Positions 7,169 through 14,663 of a stretch of DNA of 17,083 bases are shown here, piece by piece. Below the pieces are notes generated by a model, which saw only the letters and a list, made by a program, of their open reading frames with translations, searched no databases and had not been told where the DNA came from. The translations under genes and the position numbers were made by a program. This DNA is from a bacterium (GTDB lineage: Bacteria; Planctomycetota; Planctomycetia; Pirellulales; Pirellulaceae): contig JAUIHJ010000067.1 in the NCBI GenBank assembly GCA_030432015.1, positions 1-17,083 on the forward strand, given 5' to 3'. Positions within the stretch are counted from its first letter, which is position 1; each line of letters begins with the position of its first letter.

Positions 7169-8497
7169 ATGTCGTGGCAGCAGCAAATGAAATCCTGGAT
7201 GGTGCCCACGCCGGGCCGTGCAGCCGATGCCCGGCAGCCTGGCATCGAGGCGGGAATGTACCATTATCAGCGATCCCGCGATGATGGTTTTATGCGGTTT
7301 CATTTGCGTGTCGAGCGAAATGGGGAGTCGCTCCTCATCGCTGGCGCTTCGGAAGCGGTGCGGTTGTCACGGGCAGGGACAACAGTGATCAAGCGTATGT
7401 TGGACGGCGAATCTGCAGAGGTGCTTGCCAGCGAATTACAGGCGGCCGGTGCCGACCAGCGACGTGCCTCGCAGCTTGTTGCCGAGGTCGCGGAAATCGT
7501 TGCCGAGTTGGGGAGTCCAAGTTCTCGATTCCCAGTTTTCAATCTTTCGGACCCGGCTGACGACCCGCGCGACGCGGAGTTGATTGCCCCGTTTCAGGCG
7601 GATGTCGAAGTTGAAAATGTCGTGCAGTTACGCTCGATCTTAGAAAAATTATGGCAAGCCGGCATTCCCCATGCACGCTTCTTACCCGCGGCCGAACTAC
7701 CTGACGACCAACTCGTGCAAGCCGTCGAGTGGGCCGAAGACCTGGGCATGATTGCCGGCGTGCGGGCGACCGCGACTTGGTTTAGTGAAGCTGATCGTCC
7801 GGCGCGTCTCGCCGCGGTAGGAACGGACTACCTCCTATTTCCGTGGGCGGTTGAGGCTGACTTGCATGCACGCTGGTTTGGCGCTGACGATTGGGGCCGG
7901 CTTGATGCCTTGATTCAGCGTGTGCTTGAATTCGAAATGACGCCCGTGATCGAAGTTCCGCTGGTGACCGCCAGCATCGAGGCCTTGGACGAGCAACGTT
8001 CACGGATCGCCCAATGGAACGTCGCGCATGCGGAGGTTTATGCGTTGGCGAAGTTGGCTGCGACCGAAGCAACGGACACAGGTCCCGCCGCGTCGCCAGC
8101 GACCGCGCCGGGCCAACCCCTCGATGGAGACGTGCTGCCGGCAATTGCCGCCCGGATTGAAGAGATGGCCGACGAGAACGCGTTGCGTCTGACATGGCTA
8201 CCCCCAGTCGCGGTCAGATCCGACGAATGCGTGGACGATCAGGCGCGACGCGGTCCGCGCGCCGGCGGAGATGTCACGATCCGAGTCCTGGCCAATGGCG
8301 ATGTGCTACCACCACGCGGGGCAGCGACGCCCGCCGGAAATCTCCTGACCAACCCCTGGCCTGACATCTGGGGCTGTGCGGTGTTCCGCCATTTTCAAAG
8401 TCGCGTCGAAGCCAATACGCGTTGCGAGCACTGTCCCGGCTTGGCGATTTGCGCCGCCGACTGCCCCGCGGATTCCGGCGGTTGGTCGCACGACTGA
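7169..8497 (+). CDS. Radical SAM-like pseudoenzyme: PqqD-like and SPASM parts, no CX3CX2C
   Basis: This 442-aa protein is a degenerate paralogue of the preceding gene product. Near the N-terminus, GMYHYQRSRDDG then RFHLRVERNGESLLI matches GLYTYRFEPPGG then RVHLRVDQNLSGVLF of the neighbour, so the PqqD-like domain is kept. IAPFQADVEV matches LAPYKADLAM, but then about 25 residues carrying the iron-sulfur cysteines are absent, and the SAM-binding FTGGEATLHPDL is replaced by FLPAAELPDD. The end is SPASM-like: VLANGDVLPPRGAATPAGNL, then RCEHCPGLAICAADCP with Cys419, Cys422, Cys428 and Cys432 spaced CX2CX5CX3C exactly as in the active paralogue. It probably cannot bind the SAM cluster and may be a substrate-binding or allosteric partner. 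ATG 7169 follows AGGGAG by 11 nt; GTG 7157 is an alternative. The gap to the previous gene is 20 nt. Confidence 0.82.
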   Translation: MSWQQQMKSWMVPTPGRAADARQPGIEAGMYHYQRSRDDGFMRFHLRVERNGESLLIAGASEAVRLSRAGTTVIKRMLDGESAEVLASELQAAGADQRRASQLVAEVAEIVAELGSPSSRFPVFNLSDPADDPRDAELIAPFQADVEVENVVQLRSILEKLWQAGIPHARFLPAAELPDDQLVQAVEWAEDLGMIAGVRATATWFSEADRPARLAAVGTDYLLFPWAVEADLHARWFGADDWGRLDALIQRVLEFEMTPVIEVPLVTASIEALDEQRSRIAQWNVAHAEVYALAKLAATEATDTGPAASPATAPGQPLDGDVLPAIAARIEEMADENALRLTWLPPVAVRSDECVDDQARRGPRAGGDVTIRVLANGDVLPPRGAATPAGNLLTNPWPDIWGCAVFRHFQSRVEANTRCEHCPGLAICAADCPADSGGWSHD

Positions 8498-8525
8498 TCC
8501 GCTGAACTTCATAGGAAAAGCTGTT

Positions 8526-10406
8526 ATGAACTGTTGGAGTGGTCATCGACGTTATTTCATTGGCACGGGCGTGTTGGCGTGCGCGGCGATGGTGTGGCTG
8601 GCCGGAGCGACCTCCGTTGCGGCGCAAGACTATCGGTTTCGAGTGTTAGAGTTGGACCTTCAGGTCTACGTTCAGCCGGACGCGTCGGCGCGCCTCGAAT
8701 ATAAGATCGTCTTTCAGAATCAGGGCGGAGCGCACGCGATCGACATCGTTGATATCGGCCTGCCGCATCGAGCCTATTCCGTCTCCAACATGTCGGCGTC
8801 CATTGATGGTGTTGGGTTGTCGACGATCCGCAAATCAGAATATGTTGACATTGGTGTTGAAGTGCACCTGGGCTCGCATCAGATACCCAGCGGAGGCAAG
8901 GGGACGTTTCGTTTTACAGCGACCATGCCCGACATGGTTTATCAGGACACGACCGACAAAACGCGGGCGTCGCTGCAGATGATTCCGACGTGGTTTGACC
9001 CCCAGCTTCAAGTCGGATCGACGCATCTCAGAATCGCCGTCCACTTCCCACCGTCGGTGACGCCAGAACAGGTGACGTATCACCAGGAGCAAACGCGATA
9101 TCATGAAAAAGCGCTGTACGGCGAAGGCGATGCCAAGCACGTGGTCGCCGTCTGGGATTGGGCGCACCATGCGCTAAGCAGCGCCAACCCGAAGGTGGGT
9201 GTCTCGTTTCCCAAAGCGGCCGTTGATCGCGTGGTCACGATGTCGTCCTGGGCCCTATTGGTCAAGTGGTTTTCCGAACACCGGGAATTGCAGATCGTTT
9301 CCGGCGCATTATTGGGTGTCCTATTCCTGGTGACCTTCTTTCGGTTTTCTCACGGCACGGGCTGGGCCTTGGGATTGCTGATTCTGGGAGGGCTCGTCTT
9401 CATGATGTATCACAGCCCAGGCCTGCATTTGCTTGCCTGGCTGCCGATGATTGGGCTCTGTGTGTGGAACGAGCGAACCTTGTCGCGCCGTCAAACCAGC
9501 TACTTGCCGGCCATGGCGACCGTCGAGGGCGGCGGAATCAAACGCGGCCTCACCGCGCCGCAGGCCGCCGTGCTGCTGGAGTTGCCGTTGGGCAAGGTCG
9601 TGGCGTTAGTGATCTTCGGCCTGCTCAAGAAAGGTTTGTTGACGGTGACTTCCAGCGAGCCTCTGACCGTCGACGTCGCTGAACCCTACCGCGCACCAAG
9701 CAAGATTCGCAAGCGGCGGGCGTCCGAGGCGGGGGTCGTACTCCATAACTACGAGCACCCCTTCTTGGACCTGTTGATCGGAAAAACAGAAATTCCGGTC
9801 CAGCAGATCAACATGCAGGGTGCGCTCAAGAGCCTCGTGCTCGCAACCGCCAACCGTATGAAGGGCTTCGACCTGTCTGACTCGCAGGAATACTATCGGC
9901 GGATTGTCGATCGAGCTTGGCGGGAGGCCGAGGCGATTGGTGAAATCGACCAGCGAACCGACGCGGTCAATCGAAACTTTGATTGGATGATGTTGGACCC
10001 CACTTGGGGCGATCGGTTTGATCACTGGGGCAGCCATGGTTATCACTATTTCCCGCATTGGGCCAGGAGCCACCGTGCGACGCAGGGACACCATGGCGCC
10101 GCGAGCTCATCCGCACCGGCGATTCCCGCAACGTCCAAGACCGGTTTCAGTGAGGTTGCCGCCTCGTTCGCTGGCTGGGCGGAGAATACCTCCAATGGAT
10201 TGGTCGCTGCCATCCAGCCGGGATCGTTGGGGATTGAGACGCCGCAGGGCATCGTCGACCTGAGCGGAGTGGATCGCGTCACAGCCGATGTCTTTGAGGC
10301 GCTGGCCGAGGCATCCAAGAGCAGCGGTGGTGGCGGCGGCGGTGGTGGAGGCTGCGCCTGTGCAGGCTGCGCCTGTGCGTGTGCTTGCGCGGGGGGCGGC
10401 CGCTGA
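8526..10406 (+). CDS. Exported DUF2207-like membrane protein with poly-Gly and Cys-rich C-terminal tail
   Basis: The 626-aa protein starts at ATG 8526 with AGGAAAA 9 nt upstream; an open frame reaching back into the previous gene has no such support. A signal peptide (cleavage probably after VAA, residue 33) precedes a beta-rich extracytoplasmic domain (to about 245) like the DUF2207 N-terminus. Two to three membrane helices follow (about 255-274, 279-297, 301-316), then a cytoplasmic part with GLTAPQAAVLLELPLGKVVA resembling the DUF2207 winged-helix-like segment. The far C-terminus is nine glycines (601-609) then CACAGCACACACAGGGR with six cysteines. Gly and Cys codons vary synonymously (GGT, GGC, GGA; TGC, TGT), so selection appears to act on the protein. 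The tail resembles the low-complexity Gly/Cys ends of TIGR04222-type membrane proteins (from memory) and is the natural candidate substrate for the adjacent maturase-like proteins. Confidence 0.87.
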   Translation: MNCWSGHRRYFIGTGVLACAAMVWLAGATSVAAQDYRFRVLELDLQVYVQPDASARLEYKIVFQNQGGAHAIDIVDIGLPHRAYSVSNMSASIDGVGLSTIRKSEYVDIGVEVHLGSHQIPSGGKGTFRFTATMPDMVYQDTTDKTRASLQMIPTWFDPQLQVGSTHLRIAVHFPPSVTPEQVTYHQEQTRYHEKALYGEGDAKHVVAVWDWAHHALSSANPKVGVSFPKAAVDRVVTMSSWALLVKWFSEHRELQIVSGALLGVLFLVTFFRFSHGTGWALGLLILGGLVFMMYHSPGLHLLAWLPMIGLCVWNERTLSRRQTSYLPAMATVEGGGIKRGLTAPQAAVLLELPLGKVVALVIFGLLKKGLLTVTSSEPLTVDVAEPYRAPSKIRKRRASEAGVVLHNYEHPFLDLLIGKTEIPVQQINMQGALKSLVLATANRMKGFDLSDSQEYYRRIVDRAWREAEAIGEIDQRTDAVNRNFDWMMLDPTWGDRFDHWGSHGYHYFPHWARSHRATQGHHGAASSSAPAIPATSKTGFSEVAASFAGWAENTSNGLVAAIQPGSLGIETPQGIVDLSGVDRVTADVFEALAEASKSSGGGGGGGGGCACAGCACACACAGGGR

Positions 10407-11137
10407 GCGATCACCGACGATCCGCCGTCGACCTGCCGAGCTTGGCGCTGTGCCGCGCGCAGGCCGCCTGGCTGCGTGGAGGTCGATCGCGTCTGCTCCG
10501 CCGCGGGGGAATTGAACGACGCCAGAAGATCGTCGAACTTGGCGCAGGATGGGGAATCGTCGCCAGCGAGTTATGCCAGCGGTCGGGACGTCCGGTCTTA
10601 GCGATCGATCGTCGCTCTCGCCCACATCACGTGGATTTGCACACCAACGTGACGTGGGTCGTTGGACGAGCGGAACAATTGCCGTTGGCCGATGATTCCG
10701 TCGATCTGATCTTTGCGCAATTTACATTCCTGTGGTTGGATGCGCAACGGGCAGTGGCCGAAGCCATGCGCGTGCTCGCGCCGGGTGGAGTCTTGGCAGT
10801 GATCGAACCGGACTACGGAGGTCTGATGGAGCACCCCGCCGAGATTGCCACCAGGTCGATCTGGACGGCCGCGCTGCAGCGGGTCGGCGCCGATCCGTGC
10901 GTCGGTCGCAAGCTGCCGGGGTTTTTCGACCACGTTGGCTTTCGCGTCGAAGCGCGTTTCCCGGATCGTTACGAGGACGCGCCGCCGGACCGACTGGATT
11001 TTCTCGCCGAACTCGACTTGACTGCAAGCGAACAATTGCAAGTCGACCGAATTCGTACTCACATGGTCCAACACCCGAGTGCCGGGGTTGCCCACCTGCC
11101 GTTATGGATGGTTTTAGGTGAGAAACCATCAGTGTAA
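10379..11137 (+). CDS. Class I SAM-dependent methyltransferase (UbiE/Methyltransf_11-like)
   Basis: The Rossmann-fold methyltransferase motifs are clear: motif I KIVELGAGWG, the acidic end of strand 2 in PVLAIDRR, motif II DDSVDLIFAQFTFLWLD, and motif III RVLAPGGVLAVIEPDYGG. The C-terminal half (FDHVGFRVEARFPDRYED and onward) is typical of small-molecule or unknown-substrate members. From GTG 10379 it has 252 aa, but the start is uncertain: homology-like sequence begins near LPSLALCRAQAAWL, and the alternatives are TTG 10385 or CTG 10403, which would overlap the previous stop as CTGA. With any of these starts the gene overlaps the end of the membrane-protein gene, and with GTG its first codons lie inside the Cys-rich tail. 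This placement suggests coupling to the tail-modification system, but the substrate is unknown. Confidence 0.85.
   Translation: MCLRGGRPLSDHRRSAVDLPSLALCRAQAAWLRGGRSRLLRRGGIERRQKIVELGAGWGIVASELCQRSGRPVLAIDRRSRPHHVDLHTNVTWVVGRAEQLPLADDSVDLIFAQFTFLWLDAQRAVAEAMRVLAPGGVLAVIEPDYGGLMEHPAEIATRSIWTAALQRVGADPCVGRKLPGFFDHVGFRVEARFPDRYEDAPPDRLDFLAELDLTASEQLQVDRIRTHMVQHPSAGVAHLPLWMVLGEKPSV
11107..11130 (+). other. Hairpin at the 3' end of the methyltransferase gene
   Basis: GATGGTTT (11107-11114) and AAACCATC (11123-11130) are exact complements with an 8-nt loop, ending five bases before the stop codon at 11135. No T run follows, so a simple intrinsic terminator is unlikely. It could stabilise the 3' end of the operon transcript. 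Confidence 0.4.
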
Positions 11138-11309
11138 AATCAGTGCAGAATTTTGGTTCGCGTGGGGATGCATTCAAGTGAAATGACCCACGACGACCCA
11201 CGACGTCCCATGTGTCGACGGCAATGGTTGTGCGCCATGAGGCTTTAGAACGCAGCTAATCGAACTAGCCCTCAGTCTTTCGACGCCTACCCCAGAGAAC
11301 ATTTGAACC

Positions 11310-12326
11310 ATGAGTGTACGATTCGCCTTTGTCGGATTTCGCCATCCCCATATCTTTGACATGTTCCACCGTTGCCAGGCACATGCAGACATCGATGTGG
11401 TGGGCTGCTGCGAAGAGGATGCGACGACAGCGGCGGAATTGACGTCGACGGGCCAGGTCGATGTGACCCACACAAGTTACGCGACGATGCTGAGCGACGT
11501 CGAGTGTGATGTTGTGGCTGTTGGCGATTGCTATGGCCGGCGAGCAGAACTGCTTGCCATGGCCCTGGAAGCGGGCAAACATGTGGTCAGCGACAAACCG
11601 CTCTGCATCACGTTAGCCGAGCTGGATCGGCTTGAGGCGATCGCGGCACGACGGCAGCGGGTGATCGGCTGTATGCTTGACATGCGCGACCTTCCAGTTT
11701 ACCTGGGCTTACGAGAGCAACTGCAGGCAGGCGAAATAGGTGAAGTTCACGCCGTTAGTTTTGAAGGGCAGCACCCGCTGCTGTATGGTAAGCGACCGAT
11801 GTGGTACTTCGAACCTGGAATGCATGGCGGAGTGCTCAATGATATTGCGGTTCACGCGATTGATTTTATCCCGTGGGCGACGGGCCATCGCATTGACCAT
11901 GTTGTCGCGGCTCGCGGTTGGAATGCCACGGTGAAGGAGCATCCGGAGTTTCAGCAATGCGGGCAAGCCATGTTGCGTTTGGATAACGGTGCTGGTGTCG
12001 TCTGCGATGTCTCCTACCTGACGCCGGATTCGTTTGCGTACACGATGCCGCCGTATTGGCGGTTTGCATTCTGGGGCAGCCAGGGGGTGCTCGAAGCGGC
12101 TGCCAATTCCACCGGTATCACCGTGTACAAGAATGGCGAGTCAGAACCTCGGACGGTTCCGTTGCCATCCGGCCTCCCGGGTGCCTACCTCGATTCCTTC
12201 CTGCAGGAAATCAGCGGTGCGCCGGGCACGCTGCATCTCTCGTCTCGTGACGTTCTGGTCGCGGCCCGCACGGCGCTGGTCTTGCAGCAGGTGGCCGATG
12301 CCGGTCATATTGGCCAGCCGACATGA
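11310..12326 (+). CDS. Gfo/Idh/MocA family oxidoreductase
   Basis: The 338-aa protein has the two-domain plan of NAD(P)-dependent sugar dehydrogenases. The N-terminal Rossmann domain begins RFAFVGFRHPHIFDMFHRCQ; the usual GxGxxG is altered to GFRHPH, a variant that may change cofactor grip. The family motif EKP appears as SDKPLC (Lys96). The C-terminal alpha/beta domain has GGVLNDIAVHAIDFIPWATG, in which Asp178 and His182 occupy the usual catalytic positions. There is no signal peptide, so it is cytoplasmic. The substrate cannot be predicted from sequence. A 172-nt gap with no clear promoter precedes it, and the next gene follows after 104 nt on the same strand. Confidence 0.9.
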   Translation: MSVRFAFVGFRHPHIFDMFHRCQAHADIDVVGCCEEDATTAAELTSTGQVDVTHTSYATMLSDVECDVVAVGDCYGRRAELLAMALEAGKHVVSDKPLCITLAELDRLEAIAARRQRVIGCMLDMRDLPVYLGLREQLQAGEIGEVHAVSFEGQHPLLYGKRPMWYFEPGMHGGVLNDIAVHAIDFIPWATGHRIDHVVAARGWNATVKEHPEFQQCGQAMLRLDNGAGVVCDVSYLTPDSFAYTMPPYWRFAFWGSQGVLEAAANSTGITVYKNGESEPRTVPLPSGLPGAYLDSFLQEISGAPGTLHLSSRDVLVAARTALVLQQVADAGHIGQPT

Positions 12327-12430
12327 GCCCGTCTCGTGCCACGATCGAGGTTGACGGCATTTTCGTCAACTCGGATACTCTGCCCCGAGGGGCTTCAACT
12401 GACTGAGACGTCCTTGCGGGCGTGGCGAGA

Positions 12431-13672
12431 ATGGACATCGTTGTCTTTGAAGATGATCTGGTTGCACGGCTGCACCCGATTTCGTTGGCTCGGCCGACCT
12501 ACGCGATCACCTGCGGCGCGTATCGCTTGATGGATTGGCTGACCCTGATGAGCCCGTCGATTCGGGCACTTATCCGGCCGCACTTGCAAGCCATTGAAGC
12601 GGTCGATTATCCACATCTTAACCAGCGAGCAGTTGGCAGTTCGGAAGCGGATTGCCTGGTCGTGAATTCGCGCCTGGTTCCGTCGTACGCGATGGTCACC
12701 CAATTGAAGTCTTTGGTCTCGCAGGAGCACGCGTCGGTGGTCCGCCACAACGACCAGTTGGCGGCCGCGTGGCTTCCGGCCGGTTGTGGCATCGCGCCGC
12801 TGGCCAGTCGCGACGACCTGACAGCCTTTCAGGAGACGCTGGCGATGGTTCCCCAACGGGAACTCGATCTGCCGCTGCTGACCTACCCGCACGATGTTAT
12901 TCGCTTCAACCTCGAAACGTTGGTTTCCAACCTCGAGCATCGCTTGAAGGTCGGAGACTACCGCGAAATCGCCGACGGCGTTTTTGCCGCCGCCGGCGTA
13001 CGCCTGTCGCCACACGTGGTGACCGAATCGGACGAGGGCCCCATCGTGCTGGAGCCTGGCGCCACCGTGGGTCCGTTTAGCCTGTTGCGCGGTCCGTTGT
13101 CAGTGGGTGCGAATGCACGCGTCAATGAACACGCCGTCATCAAGGACCATGTTTCGGTGGGCCACACGACCAAGATCGGCGGCGAGGTCGAAGCAACCGT
13201 CATCGAGCCATATTCGAACAAACAGCATCACGGTTTCTTGGGTCACAGCTACGTCGGCAGTTGGATCAACCTGGGGGCGGGGACCTGCAACAGCGACCTG
13301 AAGAATACCTACGGCAACGTCAACATGCAGTATGGCGATCAGAAGACCGAAACCGGGATGCAATTTGTCGGTTGTATCATGGGTGACTATGCCAAGACCG
13401 CCATTAACACGGGGATTTTCACCGGCAAGCTGATCGGCGTATGCAGCATGTTATATGGGTTTGTGACCACCAACGTGCCCAGTTTTGTGAATTATGCCAA
13501 GCTGTTCGGGCAGGTCAGCGAATTGCCGGCCGAGGTGATGATTTCGACCCAGCGTCGGATGTTCTTGCGACGAAATGTCGAACAGCGTCCCTGCGATAGC
13601 CAGTTGATCCGCGATATGTTCGAATTGACGCGCTACGAGCGACAATCTCCGGACGATCAGATGATGCTGTGA
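12431..13672 (+). CDS. GlmU-like putative sugar nucleotidyltransferase/acyltransferase
   Basis: The 413-aa protein resembles the alternative bacterial GlmU family (TIGR03991 type). The N-terminal half starts DIVVFEDDLVARLHPISLAR then PTYAITCGAYRLMDWL, the degenerate nucleotidyltransferase signature of that family. The C-terminal half (about 225-360) is a left-handed beta-helix of hexapeptide repeats, with the strongly conserved KQHHGFLGHSYVGSWINLGA, then GTCNSDLKNTYG. The expected role is making or transferring an activated amino sugar, possibly UDP-GlcNAc, for wall or surface polysaccharide. ATG 12431 is preferred over GTG 12422, although its Shine-Dalgarno is weak. Whether it replaces canonical GlmU cannot be judged from this window. 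The preceding oxidoreductase may supply or use the sugar, which is only positional inference. Confidence 0.88.
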   Translation: MDIVVFEDDLVARLHPISLARPTYAITCGAYRLMDWLTLMSPSIRALIRPHLQAIEAVDYPHLNQRAVGSSEADCLVVNSRLVPSYAMVTQLKSLVSQEHASVVRHNDQLAAAWLPAGCGIAPLASRDDLTAFQETLAMVPQRELDLPLLTYPHDVIRFNLETLVSNLEHRLKVGDYREIADGVFAAAGVRLSPHVVTESDEGPIVLEPGATVGPFSLLRGPLSVGANARVNEHAVIKDHVSVGHTTKIGGEVEATVIEPYSNKQHHGFLGHSYVGSWINLGAGTCNSDLKNTYGNVNMQYGDQKTETGMQFVGCIMGDYAKTAINTGIFTGKLIGVCSMLYGFVTTNVPSFVNYAKLFGQVSELPAEVMISTQRRMFLRRNVEQRPCDSQLIRDMFELTRYERQSPDDQMML

Positions 13673-13787
13673 AATCGCGGGAATCGTCACCGGGCGTCGT
13701 GCAAGGGATTCTCGATCGTTCGACAACGCCTTATGATTGGGTGCCGGAACTGCTTTCTTCACGTACCACCCAATTTGAATTCTACTC

Positions 13788-14663
13788 ATGACCCTTGCTG
13801 CTTATTATCGATCGGGGAGATGTGGCCTTTCGTTCGAACTGTTTCCACCCAAGACGGAAGCTGGCGAACAAGCCCTGATACACCACGTCGACCAGTTAAC
13901 GCAATTTCAACCCGACTTCATCACCTGCACCTACGGCGCCGGTGGTTCCACCCGCGACAAGACGCTCGAGATTGTCGATCGAGTCAAGCGTCAATTCAAC
14001 ATTCCCGTGGCATCGCACCTGACGTGTGTTAATGCGAGTGTCGATCAGCTGAGGGCCTACCTTGCGGAAGCGGGGCGTCGCGGTATCGACTACATCGTTG
14101 CGCTTCGCGGCGATCCACCTCAAGGGGAAACTGAATTCCAGTCGGTCGCGGGCGGCCTCCAATACGCAAATCAACTCGTCGATTTGATTCGCGGCGAGTT
14201 TCCCAACTTTGGGATCGCCGTCGCCGGGTACCCGGAAACGCATCAGGAAGCGGTGAGCCCCGAGGCGGACCTCGAGAATCTCAAGCGAAAGGTCGACGCG
14301 GGCGCGGACATCGTCATTACACAGTTGTTTTACAACAACGATGACTTTTTTCGCTTTCGTGATCGAGCTCAACAAGCCGGGATTTCCGTACCCCTTGTCC
14401 CTGGAATCTTACCCGTGACGAATCTCGCCCAGATCCAGCGAATCACGGCCATGTGCGGCGCGCAGCTACCAGCGGAATTCGTCGCCGCCCTCGGCCGAGA
14501 CGAAGATCCCGACTCGCAGTATCGTGTGGGCGTCGAGTTTGCCACGCGGCAGGTGCAAGATCTGGTCGACCATGGTGTACCAGGCGTCCACTTCTACGTC
14601 TTGAATAAGTCGCAGGCCACCTCGGCAATCCTTACAGCGCTGAACTTGGCACGGTCATCATGA
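13788..14663 (+). CDS. metF: 5,10-methylenetetrahydrofolate reductase
   Basis: The 291-aa protein matches bacterial MetF (about 296 aa in E. coli), a FAD-dependent TIM-barrel enzyme reducing 5,10-methylene-THF to 5-methyl-THF for methionine synthesis. Key motifs are SFELFPPKTE with the catalytic Glu17, FITCTYGAGGSTRDKT, ASHLTCVN, YIVALRGDPPQG (Asp109, contacting flavin), VAGYPETHQEA, ITQLFYNNDDFF, and VPGILPVTN. All essential positions I know for the family appear present. The ATG at 13788 is the only reasonable start, with a weak Shine-Dalgarno. Its stop overlaps the start of the next gene by 4 nt (ATGA at 14660-14663). No S-box or other riboswitch structure is evident in the 115-nt upstream gap. 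Confidence 0.96.
   Translation: MTLAAYYRSGRCGLSFELFPPKTEAGEQALIHHVDQLTQFQPDFITCTYGAGGSTRDKTLEIVDRVKRQFNIPVASHLTCVNASVDQLRAYLAEAGRRGIDYIVALRGDPPQGETEFQSVAGGLQYANQLVDLIRGEFPNFGIAVAGYPETHQEAVSPEADLENLKRKVDAGADIVITQLFYNNDDFFRFRDRAQQAGISVPLVPGILPVTNLAQIQRITAMCGAQLPAEFVAALGRDEDPDSQYRVGVEFATRQVQDLVDHGVPGVHFYVLNKSQATSAILTALNLARSS

Noticed and set aside
8376..8525. N-terminal extension of the DUF2207-like gene
   Set aside because: It lies mostly inside the previous gene; ATG 8526 has a good ribosome-binding site and gives a proper signal peptide.
13709..13737. Possible metF promoter TTCTCG, 17 bp, TATGAT
   Set aside because: The -10 is fair (five of six) but the -35 matches at only three positions, which is too weak to annotate.
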